A stretch of DNA of 64,000 bases from a virus, in the IMG/VR virus record IMGVR_UViG_3300033984_000293, positions 1 to 64,000 of that record. One strand, 5' to 3'. The notes beneath the pieces were generated by a model. It saw nothing but the letters and a program-made list of their open reading frames with translations. It was not told the origin of the DNA and ran no database searches. A program made the translations under genes and the position numbers. Position 1 is the stretch's first letter; the number at the start of each line of letters is the position of its first letter. This document shows, one piece after another, positions 8,358 to 17,183 of the stretch.

Positions 8358-10583
8358 TTATATTATTGTTGTTGTAACAGGAATTGTCGTTGTTGTTGTG
8401 GTTGAAATATTCCCTATTGTGTATGTGAAATCATCCGGAGGACAAATTTCAGTACTACAATCAGGACAATCAGGGTTAAACATTCTAAACGTATTTTTCA
8501 ATATATTAAAATTGTGTTTAACTTCCGGAGCCGATAATGGTGTTACATACATTCTAAATTGAGAAATACCCCCTTCAAATGTTCCTGCGAAATTTTGTTC
8601 AATAACAATATTTGTATTCATTCCATTAAATGTAGTTCCCGTTAAATCATTAACAGGAAAACATTCAGGGTCTTGTTGATATGGTCCATAAGGTAATGTA
8701 CAAGATGAAAATGTTAAATTTTCTCTCAATCCTTGAGTCCCTCCACCCCATGATATATTAAATGGAACACCAACTTGTTTTTCTTTATCCGTACTTAAAG
8801 CTCTTGGAATAATTTCTTCAAAATCTTCAATCGTGTAAAATATTTTACCATTGATATAAATTTTTAATCTTCCTCTTCTATATTTTTTTTCATCTAACCA
8901 TCTTTCGTTTAAATTAACTAATTCAATTTTTGATGGTTCAATACCGTCAGGTTGTGTATAAGGTACTGTAATTAATGATATTGAATTATGTGCCAATGAC
9001 TCCAAATATTTCTCTTGAGTTATAATCCCCAAACCACCACGATACCATAAATCGCAATCATCTAACCAAGTGTATCTTTCCCATACAGCATCTAATTGAA
9101 ACCAGTGTTCTTCTTCTAACCAAGCCGGGTTATCAACTAAACAAGTTGGGTAAATTCCACCAGGAGAACAATATTCTGTTACCGTATACCCTGTAGTATA
9201 TGTAATTCCACTAGTTGAACAACTTCCACTAGTTTCACACCCTCCTGTAAATCTTAAAACTTTAACACCTATCTGAGGATTTTTAGGGTCTCCACATAAT
9301 TTAAACGATAATGCGTTTGACATCGCATCATATAATGGATTTGTCTCACACGTATACTCTATTGACGTAAACCCTGTTGGTTTACAGGTTAAACAATTTC
9401 CAAAATCATAACATGTTGAACAACTATAACAAGTGTTAGTACACACAGGCGTTACAGAGTCACAATTTGTTGGTGTTGATGTTGGACTCGGAGTAGGTGT
9501 AGGTGTAGGTTCTATAATTGAACCACAAGTATGAGTTTGACATTCCCAACCACAAGTTTCACATGGACCTAAATTACAATCACAACCACAGGTTATTTTT
9601 TGTTGAGGGTTACCGTTACACTCATCACAACCATAATTAACGTGTGGGTCATGAATATTATCTAAAGACCTTGGCGGATATACGTAGATACATCGACTAT
9701 TAGTTATTGTTCTATTACAACACGCACAAGTTTGAATACAATTATATAAATCTGAAGTTACACGAGTATATCCTGTAAAACAATTAGGGTGACCATCGGC
9801 ATGATGATAAAATTTATTTTCAGCTCTTGCCCCTAAATAAAAAAATATGTTTTTATTCTGAGGATAAATCTCGTTTAATGTTGTTTCATCTGATGATGGT
9901 GCGTATTCGTTGTATAATCTTGGTTTTAATAACATTTCAACAGACCATCCTCTGTTCATTCTTTCGGGAAATATTTCATAGTCATACCCAAATAACTTAT
10001 AGAAACCTTGATAAAAACCTCCATATAATTCATGGTATCTACCTTCATAAGGACTATACTTACTTACAACTTCATATAAAACAGTTTTATTAAATCCTGA
10101 AAATCTAACATTAGGTGATTGAGTATTACCTGTAACTTGGAATAATTTTAATCTTCTATCAAAATGTAATCTATCAAATTTTAAATAATCTGAAAATATT
10201 CCTTCTGTAAAAGTTATAGTTTCTCCGGTCATTTTGGTCACTAAACCATTATCAATTCCTGTTAACCCTATATCACAAGATGTGTGAGAATTAAAACAAG
10301 TTATATCCAATTCTTTAGGGTTATAATAATTTTGAGAAACAAAAATATTGTTTTGATTATAACTTTTATAATTTAATGTTAAATCTTGAACACAAGAAGG
10401 GTTATCAATGTCAAAATAAAATGGTAATCTATTACCATAGGTCTGAGCAATCAAATATGGGGAGAACACAACCTCTTGATTGTAGTCTCTTTCATCGGAT
10501 GTTATAGACATATCATAGGATTCTAAAGCAAAATTTAGACCCCAATTTGGATAGACGTATTGATTTATATTTTGTTGTGCCAT
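8358..10583 (-). CDS. Large cysteine-rich virion protein with LamG/ConA-like region
   Basis: A 741-residue protein, first gene of the minus-strand fibre operon. Residues ~270-360 are very rich in cysteine (CACCNR, CGCDCNLGPCETCGWECQ), unusual for a phage and suggesting metal binding or disulphides. A TPTPTPSPTSTPT linker follows. The C-terminal third (ISQFRMYVTPLSAPEVKHNF) resembles the end of laminin-G/concanavalin-like jelly-roll domains seen in phage tail proteins. It ends in a threonine run. It is probably a tail, fibre or adhesin component. The TATTTAT motif lies 10 bases before the start. Confidence 0.6.
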   Translation of the reverse strand: MAQQNINQYVYPNWGLNFALESYDMSITSDERDYNQEVVFSPYLIAQTYGNRLPFYFDIDNPSCVQDLTLNYKSYNQNNIFVSQNYYNPKELDITCFNSHTSCDIGLTGIDNGLVTKMTGETITFTEGIFSDYLKFDRLHFDRRLKLFQVTGNTQSPNVRFSGFNKTVLYEVVSKYSPYEGRYHELYGGFYQGFYKLFGYDYEIFPERMNRGWSVEMLLKPRLYNEYAPSSDETTLNEIYPQNKNIFFYLGARAENKFYHHADGHPNCFTGYTRVTSDLYNCIQTCACCNRTITNSRCIYVYPPRSLDNIHDPHVNYGCDECNGNPQQKITCGCDCNLGPCETCGWECQTHTCGSIIEPTPTPTPSPTSTPTNCDSVTPVCTNTCYSCSTCYDFGNCLTCKPTGFTSIEYTCETNPLYDAMSNALSFKLCGDPKNPQIGVKVLRFTGGCETSGSCSTSGITYTTGYTVTEYCSPGGIYPTCLVDNPAWLEEEHWFQLDAVWERYTWLDDCDLWYRGGLGIITQEKYLESLAHNSISLITVPYTQPDGIEPSKIELVNLNERWLDEKKYRRGRLKIYINGKIFYTIEDFEEIIPRALSTDKEKQVGVPFNISWGGGTQGLRENLTFSSCTLPYGPYQQDPECFPVNDLTGTTFNGMNTNIVIEQNFAGTFEGGISQFRMYVTPLSAPEVKHNFNILKNTFRMFNPDCPDCSTEICPPDDFTYTIGNISTTTTTTIPVTTTII

Positions 10584-10593
10584 CTTTTTTATG

Positions 10594-10600
10594 ATAAATA
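10594..10600 (-). promoter_or_regulatory. TATTTAT motif, candidate late promoter
   Basis: Reads GTATTTATC on the minus strand, 10 bases before the 741-residue virion gene. It forms a divergent pair with the plus-strand copy at 10614. Confidence 0.5.
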
Positions 10601-10613
10601 CATTAAAACGAAG

Positions 10614-10620
10614 TATTTAT
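10614..10620 (+). promoter_or_regulatory. TATTTAT motif, candidate late promoter
   Basis: Reads GTATTTATA, 13 bases before the start codon at 10634, the first gene of a five-gene plus-strand operon. Confidence 0.5.
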
Positions 10621-10633
10621 ATGAAAAAGTTAT

Positions 10634-11491
10634 ATGATAAATTTTAATACAGAGTACTATAGTAATAATTATTACTTCTTTTTAAAAGAAAGAGAGGACA
10701 AAATATCCTTATATTATTCTATTGCGGATACTTTAACTGAATCTAGAAAGAATGATGAGAGAATTGATTTCGATAAAAAAGATTCTAAAAAAATTAAAAA
10801 TATTGTTGGGAATGTTTTAAAATCTAAAACAAAAGTTTCTAAAAACGCGTTAACTAAAAAGTTAAAAAGTATTAAACCTAAAAAAGAAATTGATGAATTA
10901 GTTGATTCTGATGGCTCAATGTTAAGTTCAAAAATACCATTTCTTAATCAAACATTAACACCTCATAAAACTACCGACCAAACAGTTGCAATGGCAAGAA
11001 TTACAAATGACCCTGTTACTAGAGGTTATAGAGTTTATTATGGTGAGAGTAAAGAAAAGTCTGATGAAGTTATTAATGAGGTAGATTATTCGGAAGCGTT
11101 TGGATATGAGGAAACAAAAGATATGGATTTTGATGATACCGTTAAAACTCTTGAAGAGATGGGTGTGGAAAACGCTATTGAACGAGCAAAACAATTTGGA
11201 AAGTTACCAAAAGAAGAAATTGAAAATGGTGAACTAAGACAGAGATTATCAGAAAAGGATAGTATTGAGGAACAACAAAAACAAAAAATGATTAAAATGG
11301 TTGAGGATATGTTAACCAAAAAATCTAAATCATCTGATGTTGTTAACAAGTCTTCAGGAAATTCTGACGTTATTAAAAATAAAGGTGTAAGTAAAATATT
11401 ATTAAAAAATATTGAGTCAATTAAAAAAATTGCAGATAAAGAAGGAATTAGTATTAATATGTTAATCAAAGCTTTGAAATCTAATGAATAA
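10634..11491 (+). CDS. Hypothetical virion-type protein, 285 aa
   Basis: Not recognised. Highly charged, lysine- and glutamate-rich, with probable coiled-coil stretches in the C-terminal half (residues ~190-285). Its start overlaps the TATTTAT region of a divergent promoter pair, and its last 8 bases overlap the next gene. First of five tightly packed genes, so it may act with them in tail or head assembly. Confidence 0.6.
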   Translation: MINFNTEYYSNNYYFFLKEREDKISLYYSIADTLTESRKNDERIDFDKKDSKKIKNIVGNVLKSKTKVSKNALTKKLKSIKPKKEIDELVDSDGSMLSSKIPFLNQTLTPHKTTDQTVAMARITNDPVTRGYRVYYGESKEKSDEVINEVDYSEAFGYEETKDMDFDDTVKTLEEMGVENAIERAKQFGKLPKEEIENGELRQRLSEKDSIEEQQKQKMIKMVEDMLTKKSKSSDVVNKSSGNSDVIKNKGVSKILLKNIESIKKIADKEGISINMLIKALKSNE

Positions 11492-11954
11492 AGATTTATA
11501 CGGAAATACCGTTCAACTACCTGAAGATGTTGTAGAATATTTACAACAATGTTTTGATTCCGCAAATACGGATGACACAACCATTGAAGGTCACAAAAGA
11601 AATCAAGAATTAAGAGATAGTCGTGAAGTTACTTACCAACAATTAAAACGAATGAAAAATTGGTTTGATAATTTTAATGGACTTGAGAACGATTTACCAT
11701 TTATCTTAAACGGTGGTCATTATGTTAAGAATTGGGTTAACGATACTTTAGGGGGGATGAGAGACAATGTTTATCTTGGTAAGAAAGCAAAAGCAGAAGT
11801 ATTACCAAATCAATTCATACAAACACACACGAAAGATAATTTAAATAATATGAATAGGTCAAGTAAAAACCATAATTCAACTGTTGGAGATATTAATAAA
11901 AATATCACAGAAAATTTAAAAAGAATAAACGAATTAATAAAAAAAATAATTTAA
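11484..11954 (+). CDS. Hypothetical protein, 156 aa
   Basis: Not recognised. The N-terminus (MNKDLYGNTVQLPEDVVEYLQQCF) is followed by a helical segment with LRDSREVTYQQLKRMKNWFDNF. It has no membrane segment or catalytic motif. It starts 8 bases inside the previous gene and stops 1 base before the next, so it is translationally coupled. Confidence 0.6.
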   Translation: MNKDLYGNTVQLPEDVVEYLQQCFDSANTDDTTIEGHKRNQELRDSREVTYQQLKRMKNWFDNFNGLENDLPFILNGGHYVKNWVNDTLGGMRDNVYLGKKAKAEVLPNQFIQTHTKDNLNNMNRSSKNHNSTVGDINKNITENLKRINELIKKII

Positions 11955-11955
11955 C

Positions 11956-12249
11956 ATGGCAAATTTAGAACCTTTAGATTTCGCACAACCTGAAAACGAA
12001 TTATCTGCAATTGCGGATATGCAAAGAAAAATGTTATTTCCTAAAAATGACTTTAAAATTACTAATCAATACTCATCCGTTAATCCTGATGCTTTAGCAG
12101 ATGGAGATACTCAAGGTAAAGGTACAGGAGGGTTTTTAGATGTTTACAATCAAAATGCGGGAGCAATTCAAGACATTATGGAAAGAAAGTCTGAACTAGT
12201 TGTTAACGAATACAAAGAAGACAAACCATACACGACACCAAGTGCATAA
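11956..12249 (+). CDS. Hypothetical protein, 97 aa
   Basis: Not recognised. A short acidic protein with a mostly disordered composition. Its stop overlaps the start of the next gene by one base (TAATG), typical of operon coupling. Confidence 0.55.
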   Translation: MANLEPLDFAQPENELSAIADMQRKMLFPKNDFKITNQYSSVNPDALADGDTQGKGTGGFLDVYNQNAGAIQDIMERKSELVVNEYKEDKPYTTPSA

Positions 12250-12932
12250 TGAAACTTTACAACACATTTAAATCACTTATTTTAGAAATAGCGTCTGTTG
12301 ACTCTATAGTCGACGCTATAAAAAAACGAGATAAGATTATAATTTACTATGATGGTGATGAACCAGGTGGTCGAGGATTACGTTTAATCGAGCCCGTTTG
12401 TTTTGGTTATTCAAAAGCGGATAACCCTGTTGTTAGAGCATGGGACTCACAAGGAGCTTCACACACTGCGTATTTAGGTGAACAACCATTACCAGGATGG
12501 AGACTTTTTAGAGCCGATAAAATATTTTCTTTCAAACCAACAGGAGAAACATTTAACGAGGCAAAACCAAACTATAATCCTAATGGGGATAAAAGTATGA
12601 ATCGAGTTATTATTAACGCAGATTTTTCTGAAGTAACCCCACAAACACCGGAAACGCCAGCCCCTGAAACAGAAACTGAAGTTGCGGTCGATGATGTAAT
12701 TAACGATGTAATTATTACTACCGTTAATGATATGATTAATAGTATTATAGAAAAAGATGGTGTTGATTCGTTAGAGGGTGTTGATTTATCAAAAGCCGCT
12801 GAATCATATAAAAGAATATATTCAGGCATTGAGGGTAAAATTCGTAGAAACTTATCCAATCAAGAAAAGAATGATTTAAGACCAAAAGTTTCAGAACTAA
12901 TAAAACAATCTCAAAGTTTAATTAAAAAATAA
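12249..12932 (+). CDS. WYL-like domain virion-associated protein
   Basis: A 227-residue protein. Residues ~25-100 match the WYL-like fold pattern: KIIIYYDGD, then RLIEPVCFGY, VVRAWDSQG and WRLFRADKIFSF, i.e. beta strands ending in the Phe-Arg-x-Asp/Lys-Ile signature. WYL domains sense nucleotides or nucleic acid ligands in bacterial regulators. Here there is no DNA-binding domain; a Pro/Glu linker and a helical C-terminus follow. The N-terminus (KLYNTFKSLILE) looks like a T4-type capsid-targeting peptide with a possible LILE cleavage site. The job in the particle is unknown. Confidence 0.6.
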   Translation: MKLYNTFKSLILEIASVDSIVDAIKKRDKIIIYYDGDEPGGRGLRLIEPVCFGYSKADNPVVRAWDSQGASHTAYLGEQPLPGWRLFRADKIFSFKPTGETFNEAKPNYNPNGDKSMNRVIINADFSEVTPQTPETPAPETETEVAVDDVINDVIITTVNDMINSIIEKDGVDSLEGVDLSKAAESYKRIYSGIEGKIRRNLSNQEKNDLRPKVSELIKQSQSLIKK

Positions 12933-12933
12933 T

Positions 12934-13527
12934 ATGACAAACGAAAATGATTTAATTCAAAAACTTATGATTTCCAAACAGATAATGGAAAAACATAATC
13001 AAACACCAAGAGGTGGTATGCCATCGATGGATTCGTATAACACTCCAGAAGTCGCAACTTATAACGCTCCTCCCGCAACATATAATTTACCTCAAGATAT
13101 GTTACAAGAAGCTTCGGTACCTGTACAACAAGTTAATCAACCAATGACTCAAGATAGAGTTATGGCATCAAAATTACCGGATGAAATTAAAAGATTAATG
13201 ATTGAACATCCAATTTCACAACCTGCTGGTATGGGAGGTCCAACATTATCTAATGATTTAATCGATAAAGCGGCAAGATTAATGAATACTGATGCTCGAG
13301 GTAATCAAGTTAATCAGGTAAAACAAAAAGTTCAAGAACAATCACAACCACAACCTAGTTTTAATAATAAACAATTAAGAGACATGTTAAAAGAAGTTGT
13401 TGAGGAAGTTTTGCAAGAAAATGGTATTTTAGCCGAATCAACACAAAAATCAAATGAAGTGTTTTCTTTTAAAGTTGGAAAACATGTGTTTGAAGGTAAA
13501 GTAACCAAAATAAAAAAAATGTCTTAA
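12934..13527 (+). CDS. Hypothetical protein, 197 aa
   Basis: Not recognised. Gln-, Pro- and Met-rich and probably disordered in the first 120 residues, with a predicted helix (QLRDMLKEVVEEVLQENGIL) and a small C-terminal beta segment (FSFKVGKHVFEGKVTKIKKM). It starts one base after the previous stop and is the last gene before a terminator. Confidence 0.55.
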   Translation: MTNENDLIQKLMISKQIMEKHNQTPRGGMPSMDSYNTPEVATYNAPPATYNLPQDMLQEASVPVQQVNQPMTQDRVMASKLPDEIKRLMIEHPISQPAGMGGPTLSNDLIDKAARLMNTDARGNQVNQVKQKVQEQSQPQPSFNNKQLRDMLKEVVEEVLQENGILAESTQKSNEVFSFKVGKHVFEGKVTKIKKMS

Positions 13528-13548
13528 ACTTTATTTACTTTAAAATTT

Positions 13549-13579
13549 AAACCCCCTAAGGAAACTTAAGGGGTTTTTT
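13549..13579 (+). terminator. Intrinsic terminator
   Basis: A hairpin with a CCCCTAAG-type left arm and CTTAAGGGG right arm, a GAAA loop, one C-A mismatch and a following run of six T. It closes the 10.6-13.5 kb operon. Confidence 0.85.
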
Positions 13580-13640
13580 ATTTCTTAATTCTTGATATTA
13601 TGATACTATTTAATTATATTTTCTGTGATAATATTAAACT

Positions 13641-14861
13641 ATGAAAGAAAAAATAAATGTTTTAGTTCTCGCGTCAGATAAAACAGGCGTAGGGAAATTC
13701 AGGTCTTTAGACCCACATATTAAGTTACAAAATCTATATCCTGACGATTTCCACGTTGATATTGATTATGAACCAAGAATAAATGATATAAAGTATTGGG
13801 ATAAATACCAAATAATCCATGTGCATCGAAATATTGGTAGTCACTATGACCAAACACCATCAATTGTTAAATATTTAAAATCAATTGGTAAAGTGGTTGT
13901 TATTGATATTGATGATTATTGGTTACCAACTATTGACCATCCAATACATAGTATTATTGTTCAAAATAAAATTCACGAGAAAATTGTCGCAAACTTAAAA
14001 GAAGCTGATTGGGTTACAACCACAACTGACATATTCGCCAATGAAATTCGTAAAATCAATAAAAATGTTTTGGTATTACCAAACGCTATTGACCCTAATG
14101 AACAACAATTTAATCAACCAACACCACCGTCAGATAAAATCAGAATTGGTTGGTTAGGAGGGTCTTCACATTTACACGATTTAAATTTATTAGGTGATTT
14201 CGTTCAAAAGAATCAAGACATTAATGATAAATTACAATATGTAATTTGTGGGTTCGACACAAGAGGTTCTGTAACTGAAATTAATCCACAAACAGGTGAA
14301 CAAAAGAAAAGAGATATTCTTCCACACGAAACTGTATGGGTTAATTATGAGGGTATCTTTACAAATAATTACAAAACATTAGATGAAAATTACATTAAAT
14401 TCTTAAAGGAATTTAAAGAGAATGAATATATTTCAGATAAAGAATTACCATACGTTAGAGTTTGGACAAAACCGGTTAATTCTTACGCTATGAATTATTC
14501 AAAATTTGATATATCTTTGGCACCGATTAAAAATCACATCTTTAATAGAATGAAATCTCAATTAAAAGTAATTGAGGCAGGATTCTATAAGAAAGCATTA
14601 ATTGCGTCTGAAATTGGACCATATACTATAGATTTAAAACATTGTTTAAAAAATGGGGTATTCACCGACGAAGGAAATGCGATTTTAATCCCTGAAAGTA
14701 GGAACCATAGTGATTGGTCTAAATCAATTAAAAAATTAGTTCAGAATCCTGAAATGATAACTGAGTTAGGAGAGAGATTATATAATACCGTAAAAGACAA
14801 ATATGACCTTAATAAAGTAACGGTTACAAGAGCGGAGTTTTACAAAAGTTTAATCAAATAA
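13641..14861 (+). CDS. Glycosyltransferase, GT4/GT1 type (GT-B fold)
   Basis: A 406-residue protein. The N-terminal domain ends in VLVLPNAIDP, and the C-terminal Rossmann domain starts with IRIGWLGGSSHLHDL, the usual hinge and sugar-nucleotide domain start in GT-B enzymes. SQLKVIEAGFYKKALIAS occupies the position of the donor-binding EAxxxGxPVV motif. The transferred sugar is not predictable. A free-standing transcription unit begins here after the terminator. Such enzymes in phages modify virion proteins, host glycans or DNA; given the other glycan genes nearby, virion or host surface glycan is most likely. Confidence 0.75.
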   Translation: MKEKINVLVLASDKTGVGKFRSLDPHIKLQNLYPDDFHVDIDYEPRINDIKYWDKYQIIHVHRNIGSHYDQTPSIVKYLKSIGKVVVIDIDDYWLPTIDHPIHSIIVQNKIHEKIVANLKEADWVTTTTDIFANEIRKINKNVLVLPNAIDPNEQQFNQPTPPSDKIRIGWLGGSSHLHDLNLLGDFVQKNQDINDKLQYVICGFDTRGSVTEINPQTGEQKKRDILPHETVWVNYEGIFTNNYKTLDENYIKFLKEFKENEYISDKELPYVRVWTKPVNSYAMNYSKFDISLAPIKNHIFNRMKSQLKVIEAGFYKKALIASEIGPYTIDLKHCLKNGVFTDEGNAILIPESRNHSDWSKSIKKLVQNPEMITELGERLYNTVKDKYDLNKVTVTRAEFYKSLIK

Positions 14862-14871
14862 AAAACAAAAA

Positions 14872-15582
14872 ATGATAAAAATACCTTTAACTAAAATATT
14901 ATTTTTAGATATAGAAACTGTTGGAATTGAAAAAGATTATGACACTTGTTTAGAAAAGAGACCTGAACTCGCTAAACAATTTGACAAATATTACGATTGG
15001 TTTTTAAAACGATTTCCTGAAGATAAGGAAATTGAAGTTAACCAAAAAAATACAGTGTTTGCAACAAGAACAGCTTTAGTTCCTGAATTTGCAAAAATTG
15101 TTTGTATGAGTGTTGCGTTTGTAATGGATAATGGAGATATAAAAAAAACAACCTTTTCCGGAGACAACGAAAAAGAGGTATTAAAAGAATGTCAAAAATT
15201 ATTAGACCGTTGTGGTAAATTAGATTTTTTTCTATGTGGACATAATTTAAAAAACTTTGACATTCCAATGACAGCTAAAAGAATGATTATTAATGGATTA
15301 TTACCCCCATCAATTCTACCTTCTTACGATACAAAGCCGTGGGAAATCAAAGCTATTGATACTAGAGAAATTTGGCAATATGGTGCTTATACAGCGATTG
15401 GGTCATTAGACTTGATGTGTACTTCAATGGAAGTTCCATCACCAAAAGAGGGTGAAGTTACCGGAGATAAAGTACACGACGCATATTGGAACAAAGATAT
15501 GTTAGAAGAAATATCTGCATATTGTGAACGTGACGTATTAGTCTTAATTGACATAATAAAAAAATTAAAAGAATTAGAATAA
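14872..15582 (+). CDS. Predicted 3'-5' exonuclease, DnaQ/PolB-like
   Basis: A 236-residue protein with all three exonuclease motifs of the DEDDy type: Exo I D13-I-E15 (FLDIET), Exo II in CGHNLKNFDIP, and Exo III in YCERDV near the C-terminus. It probably trims or proofreads DNA, acting with replication or repair enzymes. Its stop overlaps the start of the dUTPase gene by one base, placing it with nucleotide-metabolism functions. Confidence 0.8.
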   Translation: MIKIPLTKILFLDIETVGIEKDYDTCLEKRPELAKQFDKYYDWFLKRFPEDKEIEVNQKNTVFATRTALVPEFAKIVCMSVAFVMDNGDIKKTTFSGDNEKEVLKECQKLLDRCGKLDFFLCGHNLKNFDIPMTAKRMIINGLLPPSILPSYDTKPWEIKAIDTREIWQYGAYTAIGSLDLMCTSMEVPSPKEGEVTGDKVHDAYWNKDMLEEISAYCERDVLVLIDIIKKLKELE

Positions 15583-16262
15583 TGTTTAACGAAGATTTAG
15601 ATTTTTTAAAAAACAAAGCGGAAGAATTAAAAAAATTAGCGAATATTGATTTAGATGATTTAAGTTATGATGATATAATGAGTGAATTTGGTTTGGATTT
15701 AAAACAACTTGAAGAAGATATGTTAAATTCAAAAACAAGATTACCATTAGGATTTGTAAAAATTCATCCCGACGCAATAACCCCGAAATATAATTATGAT
15801 AGTGATTCAGGTTTTGACCTACATTCTGTTGAAGATGTTACCATAGAAGCTTTCGGTCGAGCGTTAGTTCCTAGCGGACTATCCTTTGATATTAAAGATG
15901 GATATGAGATTCAAGTTAGGACTAAAAGTGGTTTAGCCATTAATCAGGGTCTTATGGTTTTAAACTCACCTGGAACTGTGGATTGTTTTTCAGAAGATAT
16001 GAAAATACTAACAATTAAGGGTGAAAAAACGATAAATGAATTAAATCTTAATGATGTTATCTTTTCATTTAATGAAAAGACATTAGAAATTGAAAAAGAT
16101 ATTATTACCAACATTTTTAACACGGAAGAACAGGAAATAATTGTTTTTGAAACTGACAATGGAATATTAGAGGTTACACCTAATAGTGAAGTTTATACTA
16201 AAAGAGGGTTATTGTTGGCTAAAGATGTGAAAGAAAATGATGAGATTATTGTTTTTTATTAA
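15582..16262 (+). CDS. dut: dUTPase N-terminal half fused to N-terminal split intein
   Basis: A 226-residue protein. Residues 1-50 are an acidic N-terminal extension. Residues 51-134 are trimeric dUTPase up to the active site: motif 1 SDSGFDL (75-80), motif 2 RTKSGLA (113-119) and the start of motif 3, LNSPGTVD (127-134). Residues 135-226 are an N-intein: Cys135 starts block A (CFSEDMKILT), then GEKTINELNLNDVIFSF. Block B is LEVTPNSEVYTKRG, in which the usual TxxH histidine is Ser202. The ORF stops at the point where inteins normally carry an endonuclease. dUTPase hydrolyses dUTP to dUMP; activity here needs joining to the C-half at 17170. Confidence 0.88.
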   Translation: MFNEDLDFLKNKAEELKKLANIDLDDLSYDDIMSEFGLDLKQLEEDMLNSKTRLPLGFVKIHPDAITPKYNYDSDSGFDLHSVEDVTIEAFGRALVPSGLSFDIKDGYEIQVRTKSGLAINQGLMVLNSPGTVDCFSEDMKILTIKGEKTINELNLNDVIFSFNEKTLEIEKDIITNIFNTEEQEIIVFETDNGILEVTPNSEVYTKRGLLLAKDVKENDEIIVFY

Positions 16263-16271
16263 CCTGTGTAA

Positions 16272-16278
16272 TATTTAT
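16272..16278 (+). promoter_or_regulatory. TATTTAT motif, candidate promoter of the endonuclease gene
   Basis: Reads ATATTTATC, 20 bases before the endonuclease start codon and just after the N-intein stop. It suggests that the endonuclease can be transcribed on its own. Confidence 0.4.
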
Positions 16279-16298
16279 CAATAAAGATAAAGGGTATA

Positions 16299-17183
16299 AT
16301 GGTAAAATGTTTAATTTGTGGGGTAGAAAAAAAATGTTCAATTGTTGAACATTTAAAATTTGTACATCAATTAAAATCTGATGAGTATAAAAAAATGTTC
16401 TTTGGTTCAAAAGTTAAATCAGATGACGAACTATTAAAAATGTCGGATAGAGCCAAAAAAAATTGGAGTAGTCCTGAGTATAAAGAATCTCAAATTAAAA
16501 TTAGAAAAATTACACATCAAGACCCAATTTTTAAAGAAAAGATGTCTGAAACTTTAAAGAAAAAACATAAAGAAAATCCGGAGTTATTCACAGGATTTAC
16601 TCAATGGTCTAAAACTGAGAAATATAAAGAATGGGTTATATCAAAAGAACGAACAGATAAAATATCTAAAACTAGTAAAAAAAGATGGGAGAATGACGAA
16701 TATCGAGAAAAAACCATCAATTCTATTAAGAAATCATTAAATGATGGAAGGTGTGATAAATCGTTAGAGTTTAGAGAAAAAATGTCAATAATTATTTCAA
16801 AATTATATGCAAATGGTACAATATCTAACGAATCAAATAAATATAAAACAGGTAAATATAATTCAAAAACAAATGAGGTATTTTTATATTCCTCATCATA
16901 TGAATTGGAATCTATGGTATTATTTGATGATTCCAACAATATAAAAAGTTGGACTAATAAACATGGAATTAGAATTAAATATTTTTATAATAATTTAAAT
17001 AGAAATTATGTTCCCGATTTTTTAGTTGAGTTTATAAATGGAGTTACTTATATTATTGAAATGAAAGGATGGAACACTGAAGAGGTTGATATTAAAGAAT
17101 ATTACACAAAAAAAACATACCCTAACTATAAAATATTCTATAGTGTTAACGAATTAAAACAATTTATAAATGAAAACAACTAA
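16299..17183 (+). CDS. Free-standing homing endonuclease between intein halves, PD-(D/E)xK type
   Basis: A 294-residue protein. The N-terminus has a zinc-finger pattern (CLICG...HLKFVH). The middle holds repeated helix units such as KISKTSKKRW and FREKMSIIISK, like the NUMOD DNA-binding modules of homing enzymes. The C-terminus has a restriction-like catalytic pattern: YELES, then VPDFLVEF and YIIEMKG, giving E...PD...ExK. It is in the same frame as the N-intein, separated by two in-frame stops, with its own ATG. Its 3' end overlaps the C-intein ORF by 14 bases in another frame. The likely role is to cut intein-less dUTPase genes so the whole insert spreads. Confidence 0.8.
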   Translation: MVKCLICGVEKKCSIVEHLKFVHQLKSDEYKKMFFGSKVKSDDELLKMSDRAKKNWSSPEYKESQIKIRKITHQDPIFKEKMSETLKKKHKENPELFTGFTQWSKTEKYKEWVISKERTDKISKTSKKRWENDEYREKTINSIKKSLNDGRCDKSLEFREKMSIIISKLYANGTISNESNKYKTGKYNSKTNEVFLYSSSYELESMVLFDDSNNIKSWTNKHGIRIKYFYNNLNRNYVPDFLVEFINGVTYIIEMKGWNTEEVDIKEYYTKKTYPNYKIFYSVNELKQFINENN

